Assembly (NCBI RefSeq): GCF_018320785.1
Contig: NC_054882.1
Span: 24,122,719-24,186,718 of the forward strand
Origin: Cheilinus undulatus
Lineage: Eukaryota; Chordata; Actinopteri; Labriformes; Labridae
Length of the DNA: 64,000 nucleotides
Direction of reading: 5' to 3'
Shown: one piece after another, positions 38,905 through 50,791 of the stretch
Layout: every line of letters starts with the position of its first letter
Position numbering within the stretch: position 1 is the stretch's first letter
Notes under the pieces: model-generated
The model's database searches: none
The model's input: the letters and a program-made list of their open reading frames with translations, nothing else
What the model was told of the DNA's origin: nothing
Translations under genes and position numbers: made by a program

Positions 38905-39240
38905 AGGGATGGGCATCATTGGGGTTTTTCAGATATCGATGTAAACTTCTAAAATGCCAGTGCCTAAACAGAGCCTAAATTGATACTTTTGAGAGAAAAG
39001 TGTGTTGAAAGTCAGTAGGAGACTAAAAGCTGTCTTGGTATCGCAAATATTTTACAGAAATATCTTTATAAGATGCCAGTAAAACATAGGATAGGTAATA
39101 CTGATGGCCAGTTCTCCATTGCAACCTCTGCCGTCAGTGTGTGAATGAACGAAAGGATGTGAATGGGTAGGTGTACAAAGATGTGTTTAGAAGTCAGATG
39201 GCCAGAAAAGCGCTATACAAGCTCAAGTCCATTTAACATT
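38905..39240. mobile_element. Repeat cluster: hAT-like MITE start followed by SINE-type tail
   Basis: TAGGGATGGGCATCATTGGGG at 38905, with GATATCGATG and AATTGATACTTTTGAGAG following, is shared in part with about 41867-41960. From 39110 to 39240 a common fish repeat follows: GCCAGTTCTCCATTGCAACC, GTGTGTGAATG and the end AAAAGCGCTATACAAGCTCAAGTCCATTTA (with slight variation). Confidence 0.45.
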
Positions 39241-41569
39241 TATCAAAAACTGCAGACAAACTTCAGCACATTGTCTAAGACGCACAAGTATTTTTTTTCT
39301 TTTAAAGATTAGTATATGATTGAGTTTTGTTATTATAATTTGGCTTTTTTTACCTTACAAGATAGTACCTTATTAGATAAGAGACAGGAAAAATGAGGAG
39401 ATAGAATTGGGAAGATTTGAACCTGTGACCAGTGTGCTAAGGATCACAGCCTGTGTATAGACGATTCCGGAGAAACACCGGAAGTTGACTAGCCGCCATC
39501 ACTGCGGTGGACTCTTGCTAGTTAAGCCATACATTTTAATGAAAGTTGACTTGTAAAGTGAACGTTTCTTCTCTTGCCATGACTTTCAATTTAACTTTAT
39601 TTTACTCAACAAGTTAGAGGGTGTGGTCCACAACATATGGATTTCACAGCTGATTTAAATATCGTCAAAAACGTAAGATGTGTACGCAATGGGCAACTAA
39701 TAAAAAACTACATTTTTGCTAGTACATACTTAAACAGTTTTATATTATTATGCTAACTAATTTAAATAGAATGTCATTAAAGGGCCCTTAATCTTTTTTT
39801 AGGGACGCTGGGTTTATGTTAGCCGACATTGTGTTTTTCGGACATTATAACGTGCAACTGCTAAGCAGATAAAGATATGAACTGCCAATATGTTCAGCTG
39901 GAAAATATGCCAATTGCTAAATAAATGCCAAATTATTGCATATTTCATATTTTATTTCCTAAAGAAGCATTGGTTAAGGGTTGAATAGTTCTAATATAAA
40001 CTAGAAGTAATTTTTCTATGACCTACATTTTTTGTGAGAGCATACTCCTTCCTGCTCAGTGCTCAGGTTTATTGATCTACGTAAGCATCACATGGCTAAA
40101 TAAATATTCATGACATCAACACGAACTAGTGGGGAGCTGACAGACAAAACTCTATGCAGGATAATCAGTAGTATTGAAGGATTTTGAATCAGTCAAGGAT
40201 GCAGTGAATAATGAAGCAGAAACACAGAGGTTTGAAAATAGCTTAGCGATACAAACATGAAGTAGCAGCTGAGTGAGGAGACTGGGTTAGGCCAGGGGAT
40301 AAAGTTGTCCTGGACTTCGAAGAGTAGGTAGATCTACCTGTGGCCAATTCTCAAAAATATTGGACTGTATTTAAAACTGATTCGAGTCACGCAGGAAGGG
40401 ACAGTTCTTTTTGGCTGTGGAGGACAGCACAGACTTGTTTACATGAAGCTGGTTAGCATGATCAGGGCTATCCAGGCTAACAGCAGTGAAGACGTAACTC
40501 CAGCTGCTGAAGGGATAAACAAGAAAAGCAGAGCACTAAACTATCAACAGGGGACATTTTTTCTTCAACTATTCCAAGAACAAGGATAGCTGGATTTGAA
40601 AGTTGTAAGCTGACCGCCGTTGCTGATGAATACATCAGCATATGAGGATCAAAATCTCAATTAGGTAAGCAACAAAGTTCATTTAAAATGCACGGTGTCT
40701 GACATTATTCTGCTGTTGGTTAGTGGTTCGGTATAACGATTTGTTGATGTTTCCTGTGGAGGATATTTGGCCGTTGTACGTTGCTAACAGTGGCTAATGA
40801 GCTAAGGGCTAACTGGGAGTTTATGTGAAGCTAGGTGTTGTTTAATGTGTCAAACATAACAAACGGCATATGCAAGGAACAGCTGGTCAAACTTTATGAT
40901 GTTTTCTATTTGACTTTCATGCAAATAAATTAAATAATGACTTTTCGCAGTCATTTTCAAGTTCAGGTCATGTGTAATCTGAGTTAAAAGACAGGCTGTA
41001 ATGACAGGATGGACAGCTCGGATTAAGGTTCAGTTTGGTTTTTACTGTTTTGGACTCAGGTCGGGTTTTGCATAGAAATATGTGGCTCCAGCCTTGACAT
41101 GATACTGGATCACAGTATTTGTGCTTTTGTCTGTTTTTAATGCTGGTTATGTCTGTTAGTTGTATATGAGTGGAATTATGGAGGTCGGTCAGCTACGAGA
41201 GTCTGGTGTGAACCCTGGACCTAAGTTCATCTTTTTACTGTATAACTGAAATGGATATTAGACATGGGTAAAATATATCAATTTGTAAGACTGAAGTCAC
41301 AGCCCTCCGATTATGGTTCCCACATGGTTCTGTAACGTTTTTATTCCAAACATATCTGCTGCTGTCACAGCCAGCAGGTGGTAGTGGACACCGCAGTTCC
41401 ATCGCAGTAATGGCAACCGCTCAAGATGGCAGCGCCCACAAATCATCCATGGGATTGGTCTATATGGTGCCTCGTCCACAGTCTGAGCTAAACAGGTGCC
41501 TTGAAGTGCATAAATACTGTACACTGTAGCTGCTCTGCTACCTGCCTCTGAAACTTCCCCTCACAAGAC

Positions 41570-41750
41570 ATTCATAAAATCAACTCTCTCTCCATTTCAA
41601 ATCCCCTCTCAAAACCCATCTTTCCAACTTCACATTATCTGTCTGATTGTTTTCCTCCTGGCCAACATTCTATTTCTGTTATGTGTCTTGCTTTAACTTT
41701 GCTTATAAGGGTATCTTGTGTGCTATGAAAGGTGGGATCTAAATAAAAAT
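41570..41750 (+). repeat. LINE-type 3' end relic
   Basis: A short decayed frame with SPFQIPSQNPSFQL resembles the LLSFKSRLKTHLF-type C-terminus of fish LINE reverse transcriptases. It is followed by GCTATGAAAGGTGGGATCTAAATAAAAATAA, a shared 3' tail. Confidence 0.45.
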
Positions 41751-41752
41751 AA

Positions 41753-42935
41753 TAGGGATGCACGATATTATCGGTATGATATCAGATATTTGCTTAAAAA
41801 GTGAATTATTAGTATCAGGTCCAGTCAGGTATGGGAGCATATGTGGGTTCAGGACTTGGCTGTATCAATGGGGTTGGGTATCATTTGGGTTCATTCTGAT
41901 ACATGTGCAAAATCGATACATCCTAAACGGTGCCTGAATCGATACTTCTGAGAAAAATTGTGTGTTGTAAGTGTGTGTTGGTCTTAGAAATGATGTGCAG
42001 AAATACCTTCATTGGGTGCCAGTCAAACATGGGACAAGAAAAGGAAACCGGTGTAACTCAACACATAAATCACAAAAATATTGTAATGTACCTCTTGCCT
42101 TTCACTGGGTGGCAGGGGGTCGCATTGGGATGGTAGGGTATTGAAATTAAGTATTGGTATCTGCACTGTAATTTGGTCTGGTAGGTATCTGACATGTCAG
42201 TACTGGTTTTCAATACTCCTCCCTACACATCAACCTCCTGTACTGCTCTGGTTTTCTGTTGGCCATTGTCCCATCTCTCCAGGTATCTGTTATCTATCGT
42301 TCATCTCCATGATGCACGTGGCTGCCCCGGGCATCTGGACCAGCCCACCGGATCCTGGGCACCAAGAGTGCGATGAGCTGGACCAGGCCCAGGAAAGCAC
42401 ACCAGGTGCCCATACTGCAGCTGCCGTTCAAGGATCTCACCCGAATACTCTTCAGCATTAGACACATGGTCTTGCCAACAATACCCAAAAGTGTGCCAAA
42501 GAGAAGCTGTTACAAAAGGATTCCAGCAAGTGCCTCTGGTCATCAGTCAATGATCAAGTGTCACAAGAGCCGTAACGGCAGATATGGACATTTTTTCTGA
42601 CATTTACAATAGATTTTTTGGCGATAAAAATCTGCCTAAATCAGCTATAAACATTGGACAAATAACATAATAGGTTTGTGGAGTTTAAGGCTGGACCAAC
42701 AGACCTAAGCCAGCTGAAGTCTTTTTCTTTTATCAGCATCATTTCTTTGAATTTAAGGATTTTTAAAGAACTAAAATTTGTTAATTTGTTCATATTTTTC
42801 ATTCTAATTGTGTGTTTTAAGGACAGACATTTTAGGCCTCAACTTAATGTAAATATCAATATATTTATTGCTAAAATTAATTTGTAAATATCAACATATT
42901 GGATATAGCAAAAAGTACAGTAACGTGCATCCGTA
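41753..42935. mobile_element. hAT-like MITE interrupted by foreign sequence
   Basis: Left end TAGGGATGCACGATATTATCG is identical in style to the copy at 54420; the right end reads ACGTGCATCCGTAG. Family interior returns at about 42610-42900 (ATCAGCTATAAACATT, GCTGGACCAACAGACC). Between about 41830 and 42600 lies unrelated sequence, including a second MITE-like start and a GC-rich block at 42280-42500. Confidence 0.55.
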
Positions 42936-45493
42936 GAAAATGCATCATTAAACTTTTCTCCTGCGTTGGTGCAATAAAGACAGATCACTGTCTTTGTTCA
43001 TGGCAGCTTTTGTTTAGAAATATGCTAATAAATCTGAAGAATACTTTCTGGTACATTGAATATTAAAATAGTTGTAATAATTTTAAAAAATGAATCAGTT
43101 AAAACTATAAGCAGAGCTACTTTCAGATTTACTGCTCTTCAATTTGACTTCAACACCTGAGAATTTTTAGTTTCCAAGTCCATTGCTGGCATGCTATTAT
43201 CTTATGAAGTTCTGCCCTGATGTCCAAGATTTATTCTGGAGTAAATAATCTCTTGTTTAAGCACAGGGAAAAAAACAGATGCAGCCTCATTCATTATAGT
43301 AAATAACAGAATCAAATTATGTCAACTCATTTCTTAGTATTATTGCATTTTTAAAGTTCAGGAGAATATGCTTAACTTAGAGTTTTAAATAATAAAATCT
43401 GCAAGACAACCTGAGGGCACTGTTGGTCATAATGCACTTTGCCAAGCAAGCTGGACAAAAATACTGTGTCAGACAGTAATTATAGACCGTTTGACTTTTG
43501 GATATCTGATACAATCAGAGACGCTCTGAAAGGGTCATAATACCCAATGCAAGGGTGAGCAGAAACCAGAACTGTTCAAGAGAGTGACCTCAAAAACTGA
43601 CGGATCTGCATCCATTCCAAAGCAATAAGTACAGGTGAACTATGAACCACAGAGGGAGAAAAAAAAAGAGGGAAATTACTCGCTTTATCATAATAATGTC
43701 ATATTTTCATTGACATGTTAGCTGAAGAGACAAAATTCAGCGGCAGAGCAGAGTGCTTACCTCTGCAGTGTTTTTGCCAGCCGGGTCAATCAGTGTAACA
43801 GTTAATCAGGCCATTGGACTGATTACAGAGTCTGCCAGGAGAGCTACAGGAAGCTACAGGAATCAGAATAGGCTGGAAACAGCAACACGCTGAAATGACA
43901 GAGACAGACAGAGGAAACAAAAGTCCCCACACTGATGACTCATGGTGGGCAGCCTCTGGATTAGCCTGTGTCAACCAACAATAAGAGTCAGTGCTGCATA
44001 TTTGGCATTTCATGGACTTTGTTGTCAGCTGATCATCATGTTTTGCTCTGGAGGTCAAGATACGCTGAAGTGGATAGTGCGTATAATATTTCATCTGCGT
44101 CACATCATTTTCTTTCCGTCCACTCTTTGTATGACAACATGAGGCTGCCTTGTACAGAGAATAAGCAGATGAATGACAAGCCCCAGGCCAGCTTGCAATA
44201 CAACGCTGAACAGGGGCCATCTTTTCAATAAAGAAATGTTAAGTGTGCACACATCGGTGACTATACAAACACAGCCTGGCAGTTCATCTCCAGAGGATGA
44301 ATAGCAACCCAGAAAACAATAAGTGCTCATTTTAAGAGAGTTGTCAATACTCCTTGTTGAGTTATCCTAGCGGCCAGGGTAAACAGAAGTCAGGCCAAAG
44401 TCTGGCTCATTCAGGGACTCTGGGACTCTTTCTGTGACAAGTACTTGCAAGCTCACAGCCTTTCATGGCAGTCATAGACGTCTGAGCATGTAACTCCAAT
44501 AATTACATGCCATTATACGGCCCTGGAACATTGACACAAGAACACAACCAGGTGAAATGAGACACCTTTACAGTGCAGCTAATGCACCTTTCCCAAATTA
44601 AAAAGACAGAAGGATGCAGACACTATCAGAAGACAAAATCTTGAATCCAAGCAGAATTTCAGTGAGATTATCACCGGAGTATCACAGTGTACATATGGCT
44701 CCTCAGCACATGAGTGGAGGATGGCACAAACTAGTACTGTAAACAGTGAGATTGCAATATAAAAAATATTCTTGCATTGGTGTGCATATAAAAAAATATA
44801 CTTTTTAAGGAGAGAAGAGTTCGAAACAGCATAGATAATACCTGAAATCTCTGTAGTTACTAAACAGAGGTTTTAATGAAGATCAGTTTACTGCTGGAAA
44901 GTATTACACGACTTTGATACACCAATAAACATTCATCAACATGTAGGTAACAGATGCATTAGATGGCAGGCCAAATTGTTAACATAGCCCAACCTAACAA
45001 CTATCTGACACAGATGCAGTAAACAGCAACATGTAGGTTTATCTTCACGGTGGAAATACACATTCATCCCAAACTTTTGCATTGATTCAGTCTAATTGAA
45101 GTAAGTGGTTTTACATCTGTAACCCGTGCATGAAGAAACCAATCATTTGGCTTTGTTAGCATTATGTTAACGCGGAGCTATTGTTGCTCTTAGGGCTATT
45201 GGTGGGCTATCGCTGCTCAGCGGAAGCCCTGGTTAAAAGTGCATGCAAGAGAAAAAACCAAGAGGACTTAGGTCTCAACTGATAAAAATGGGAAGTAGTG
45301 CCCAAATATCACCCGAGTGTCTCACATAAGGAGTTATATCCAGCACAGCCCTGTAATTAGTAGCATATCCAGAGAGGCTAGGGTAAGCTACCTCTGCTGT
45401 GTCGCTTTGACTTTACCCCTCGGAAACAGCTCTTTAATTTGAGTGGCAGAATGCGAAGCAACTGTTGAAAAACGAGCGGTCAGAAATATTTAC

Positions 45494-45900
45494 CAGAAAG
45501 TGGAGAGCGTCGTGGGCATTGTTTCTCTTCGTAACACCTCGTAGTTTTGAGCAGTACTCCGACCCAAGTTGTCTCTGGCTGAGGGAGAAAAAATGCAGCT
45601 CAACACCTTCTTTTTCCAACTCTGCTCATTACGCACGGCTCGACGTCAACGTCCACATTTATACTCAAATTTGCTATTGTTTGTACTTGCATCGACTTTC
45701 CGGCGAATTTCCAACATTTACCTCGACTACAAACTAAACCACAACCGTTTTTATACTCGGTTCGGTTCGGTATTTCCCCATAGTACCACAACGCCTTGTT
45801 GGGTGGTTGTTATGGCCTATCCCAACGCAACCCGTTCAAGCTTCAAAAAATGTATGACGGTACTTCCGGTTACGACTTTCAAAATAAAGCACTGTAAATG
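45494..45900 (-). promoter_or_regulatory. btbd7: Candidate BTBD7 promoter and non-coding first exon
   Basis: This block has clearly more CpG than its AT-rich surroundings. On the minus strand it holds an ETS-type CCGGAAGT (45869-45862), a TATA-like GTATAAAA near 45757 and two good donor sites: GAG|GTAAAT with exon end at 45722, and CTG|GTAAAT with exon end at 45494. BTBD7 needs an upstream non-coding exon, and this is the best promoter-like block between it and UNC79. The link to BTBD7 is inferred from position and strand. Confidence 0.35.
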
Positions 45901-46204
45901 ATGATTCCATGTTTGTATCGCAACGTGAGTTCGGTAAACGCCACTTAATCCTTACTTTCATATGACGCCTAGATGGTTTATTTTAACCAAGACAACGAAA
46001 AAACGAACAAAGATGCATCATTCTCAACAAGGGAAGCATGTTCTTGCTCACCACCTAGACTACATTGCGTTTTAGCTTGGAAGCCACATCAACGAGCTTC
46101 CTTTGTTCTGGTCAACTTAACAAATCATAAATGCTGTACACCGACTGGTCAATAGGCCCGTCAGTAATCCCAAAAGCTACAGCAATTAGATATTTGCGGG
46201 TGCC

Positions 46205-46925
46205 CTCTATCGGTTAGTCGATGGCAGTGGGTTTTCTTACATTTCTCTCAGATGATCAAGTGCAACCCTGCTCCGAGTCACCGTGCAGAACGTTAAGGTC
46301 GGCATCCAGAGGTGACTGTAGAATCCCACAGAGAAGGTCTGCCTTCTCCCAGTCTGCCTTCTCCTACAAAGCTGCCAAAGCATGGAATATGCTCCCAGAC
46401 AATATAAAAAATATATCAGATAATCATAGCTTTTCACGCACTGTTAAAGACTGGATACTTAGTAGTCAGTGCTGTCTGCACTGAGCCCAAGGGTGACTCT
46501 AGTTCTCAGAGGTTACCCGTATGGGCATTATACATCAGATAGCAGGACTTGTGAAGTTAACCGCATTTAATTATGTAACTGTATAGGCACTTTAACCAAG
46601 GTAACGACTGAATATAACACTGAATCTAATGGTCTTATTGTGTACTCATTGACTGTATTTTGATGATTGAGAATTGTTGTGTTTTTTATTCACTTCAGTA
46701 TACATTTTACAGTGAATGCCTCCCATTTGACATCATGCGCGTCACCTGTATTTTACATACCTAACTCTGTTTAATAGTACTTTGTATATGTCTGTTTTTA
46801 ATGTGAGGACTACAGATGGAAATTAGCGTTACACTAAATCTGGTGCAGCCATCTTTTTATTTTATTTTTTTAAATAATTAATGACACTGCACACTGTCCT
46901 GTTAAATAAACTAAACTCTAACTCT
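46205..46925 (+). mobile_element. LINE 3' end (reverse transcriptase C-terminus plus 3' UTR)
   Basis: The frame at 46260-46484 encodes a typical LINE C-terminus: RSAFSQSAFSYKAAKAWNML, followed by PDNIKNISDNHSFSRTVKDW. About 440 bases of non-coding sequence follow, ending in a short-period ACTAAACTCTAACTCTAA tail, the usual 3' end of such elements. The remainder of the element is absent (5' truncation). Confidence 0.7.
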
Positions 46926-47440
46926 AAAAAGTTATAAACCCATCATCAGAAAAAGATAATGGAGAAGAATTTGTTTGTCCATAATTTGGTGGAAAACACT
47001 ACACCACCATAACACTTGATTTTACAAAGAAAAATCATTCTTTAATCTTTAATTTTCAATTTAGGCTGTCACAATAAGATTAAGTGTTTCTAGACTGAAA
47101 ATGGACAAAAAAGCTTAAAGCTATGCAATATACTGTTTTCTCATTACTTTGAAAGGCTGCTTACATTACTAGTATTGACTCCATTGTTTGAAGTCCTTTC
47201 TGCTTCCTGTAGAGGGAGACACAATACATCTGATAAACAATACCTTTTTAGTACATAGCCTGTGTCTAGTATCTTTATTCTTTATATATGGACGCCAAGG
47301 TAATTTTTGCCATAAAGGCAACTCCTGCATTTTTAATTACGCAAAGAATTTTCGATGAAAAAGATGATATAGGATATAGGAAAAGCAACAAAACTTGAAG
47401 TAGGTAAGAACATGTACGTGTCTGCTCTTATCTCAATATA

Positions 47441-48736
47441 CAGTATGGATTCAACCATTGGATGTTTTGCCCTTTAATTGATTTTAAAAATTATTCATGG
47501 TCAGTATAATTTGGATTTTTTTTTAGACTTTTGTGTTTACAAATCCCCCTCCTTAACGTTTGAGTGAAAACAGATTTCTACAAAGTAATGCCAGTTACAT
47601 GAAAAAATGTAATGTAAATAAGTGACTGAATAAATATTCACCCCCTTCAAGTCAGTTTTAGCAGATGCACCGACTGCAATCACAGCACTGTCTGTGTGGA
47701 TAGGTCTTAAGCAGGCTTTCACATTTGGACTCTACAATTTTAATCCATTCTTCTTTGCAAAACTGTGCAAGCTCTGTCAGGTTGCACTGGGATCAGGTGT
47801 GACCAGCCCTTTTCTAGTCCAGACACAAATTCTCTGTCTGGGCTTTGATTCAGCCACTCTAGTACATTCACCTTGTTGTCTTTAAACCATTTTTGTGTTG
47901 CTTTTGTTGTATGCTTCAGGTTATTCTTGTAGTTCTCTTGCAGACTGAACCCAATTGTACCCAAGGATTTTCCTATGTTTTGCCACATTCATCTCACCCA
48001 CTACCTTTACAAGCTTTCCAGGGTTGAGAAGCATCCCCACAGCATGATGCTGCCAGCACCATGCTTCACAGTGGTGATGGTGTATTTGTGGTGAAGTGCA
48101 GTGTTTGATGTCCGCCAAACATAGCATCTTTTCTAATTGCCATAAAGCACCATTTTGGTCTCACCAGACCAAAGAACTTTCTTATGCTTTACCATGGAGT
48201 CTCCCAGATGCCCTTTGGCAAACCGTAGTCAAGATTTAATGTGAGTTTTCTTCAACAGTGTCTTCTCTTTGCCACTCTCCTATAAAGCACTGACTGGTGA
48301 AGACCCCAGGCAGCAGTTATATGTAGAATCATTCCCATCTCAGCAGCTGAACCTTGAAACTCCTTCAGAGTAGTCATAGGTGACTTGGTGCCTTCTCTTA
48401 CTCGTCTCCTTGTGCAGTCACTCAGTTTGTGAGGACAGCCTGATCCACATGTTCCATATTCTTTCCAGTTCTTGATGATGGATTTAACTGAACTCCAGAG
48501 GATGTCCAGTGCCTTGGAAATTATTTTGTATCCATCCCCTGACTTTTAATTTTCAATAACCTTTTCTCTGGGTTGCTCAGAGTGTTCTTTTGTCTTCATG
48601 GTGCAATGGTAGCCAGGAATGTTAATTATGCAGTGACTGGACCTTCCAGACACAAGTGTCTTTATATTACAATCACTTGAGATACATTCACTGCAACTGA
48701 TCCCTATTTCACTAATTGTAGGACTACTAGCGCCAA
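47441..48736 (-). mobile_element. Tc1-like transposon lacking its right end
   Basis: Same family as 58034-59366, beginning after TA at 47439-47440. Minus-strand transposase pieces read [17 protein letters not shown]-like and ENYKNNLKHTTKATQKWFK, followed by a broken WLNQSPD. Several frameshifts are present. The homology ends near 48736, before the right inverted repeat. Confidence 0.8.
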
Positions 48737-50789
48737 ATGCAGTTTTTCTTAGTATATCTGAAAAATCAACCTAAAAGGACAAACTTTGTTTGCAATAGTT
48801 TATACCTATATCTATTTTTGTAGCATTAATTAAAGAAAACTGATAATAACCATTAAAATTTAAGGACCCAGATTTACATTTGTTGAGAAGTTAGGATCTC
48901 TTGTCTGATCTTGTCTTTACTTCTTCGGGAAATGAGGGCGAAGTCAGCCAGACAGCCACTGAAAGCTTTTGCATTGGTATGCTTACTTTTTATTTTACAT
49001 TCATTTTCAAAAACTATCAATATGTCTTGAGAAAACTTTAATTTCTGGGTTGGCAGTTAGGTTAAACTTCTGTACCACTCATATAACTTCAAATGTATGA
49101 CCATGGGAGACTTGGTGTCCTGATGAGAACTTGGTCAGTCTGTTTATATGAGCGTCTTTGGCCTGTGGAAGTGACTCCTCCCAGGAGCAGCACTGGGAAT
49201 TACATGAAAGTAGTGACTAACTGCTAGTATCTCACAGCATGAGGACAACGTCTACACATAAGTATTTCCATGCATTAGAGGGGGGAGACTGTCAGAGAAG
49301 AAATGTTCTCTGTGCTAAGGAGATGCACGCTGACTGGGACTGGCATGATGAATGCCATTCTGCAAGAGCAAAGGTCAAGCATCTACAGTAAACCAGCAAA
49401 GGAAAAGATCGGACCAATGGTAGGACCTAACATTTCTGTTGTTATTCTATAACAATGAAGTGGATGTGTTTTAGAAAATGAACAGTGGAAAATTATTAAA
49501 CTGTGCTGATTTGGTTCGAAATAACTTAAAATCAAACATTTAAGCTCTTGCAGGGAACTTGTGTTTGAGACCAAAATGTTGCAAACAGGACAACAGTCAG
49601 TTAGTATCTGAGATCCTTCACTGAATTGTCCCTAATGCGAGGAATTCAAGCGCACTGTGCTCCCCAGCCAGCCGAGTGGGAGTAATGTTTTATTCATTTC
49701 TTATCCATAAGTTAGTGTGAAGCTCTGGCCTCTGTAAAGAGATCCCATGATGGAGCTGCATCATAGTGGCCAGTGTTTATGCCACTATGAATCTGTTGAT
49801 CTGTCCTTTGGGAAATGTCCTTTTTTCCCCTCAAAGCTTGGCTCTAGTTAGAAACACCAAAGTGCAGAGGGACAGAGGGAGTATAATGGTAGGCAGATGA
49901 AACGAGTGTCTGTCTCTATGTCACTGGATGACTCATTAAGATCAGGACCTTATCCTGTGGACAAGGCTGTTTGATCCTTTTCACCCCACCTGAACACAAT
50001 AAGGGCTTGAGAGCTTCTTAAAAGAGCACCATACTTGCACTAAACAGCATCCTTTCTGCAGTTCTCTTTCAAATATAATCATCAGGCATTCATTTCTATC
50101 TGTGTTCTCCTTTACTTTCTTGCAGCACTCTGTCTTTGCCTTGTGTGTGTTTGCTGTCACCCTCTTGGCCCCAGCTGGATGGATAATGCATCACATCCCA
50201 GAGTACCGACAGGGATCACCACCACAACCTTGACCCCTGGCCTCTGGAAGAACACCACACAGTTATTATGTCAGAGCATTTCAGTATGTAAAATGTCAAA
50301 AGAATAAAGAGTTTGAAATGATATGTGCTGAGTAATCCTTTACTTAAACCCTTGTATGAGTTGAATAATTGGTGGATGTGTTGTTAAATAATAGCTGGGG
50401 AAAATGGAATAATATTTTATCTTGACACATTTTTATGAAGAGCATAAAAACGCAGGGGTCACACAGGGTTCTGACTGCAGGATGTTGCTCTCAATCAAAA
50501 TGATACATAAAATATCTTTTGGCACAAACTAACTGTAATTGAAAGGGTCTGGTAGTCTGTGTTTGCTCCATTCAGTGAAATCAGTTTCTGCTGTTCCCAG
50601 AAAATTCTACTTAAGTTAAAAATAAAAAGATAAATTAATTAATTTTTCTCAGATTGGCTTAGCCTAATAATAGTTTATTAAAAATCAATTACAAAATAGA
50701 ATTTAGAGCCTCCAGGGGGCTAATGTGGCATTGTTTAACTTCTGTTCGGGAGAAAATAAGGATTTTCCTACGACAAAGAGAAGGTAATA
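48737..50789. other. Intergenic stretch between BTBD7 and UNC79
   Basis: No coding exon, RNA gene or transposon family is recognised in this stretch. Two segments (about 49080-49330 and 49620-50000) are less AT-rich than the surrounding DNA and could be regulatory or part of an unrecognised transcript. Confidence 0.4.
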
Positions 50790-50791
50790 TA

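Larger units (their letters stand above)
28446..45493 (-). other. btbd7: Presumed BTBD7 5' intron, repeat-rich
   Basis: If the CpG-rich block at 45.5-45.9 kb is the BTBD7 first exon, this 17-kb stretch is its first intron. It carries a truncated LINE (29700-30165), a MITE with inverted ends (30497-31273), a deleted Tc1 (31280-32225), a possible second MITE (32270-32820), hAT-like MITEs (34494-34960, 35503-36443, about 38905, 41753-42935) and retroposon tails (39110-39240, 41570-41750). The stretches at 36.5-38.9, 39.3-41.5 and 43.0-45.4 kb show no gene and only simple repeats. The intron assignment is an inference. Confidence 0.35.

Noticed and set aside
43786-44231. Overlapping ORFs of 76-144 codons near 44 kb as a gene
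   Set aside because: Neither strand gives a recognisable protein, and the frames overlap each other in antisense; no convincing splice sites flank them.
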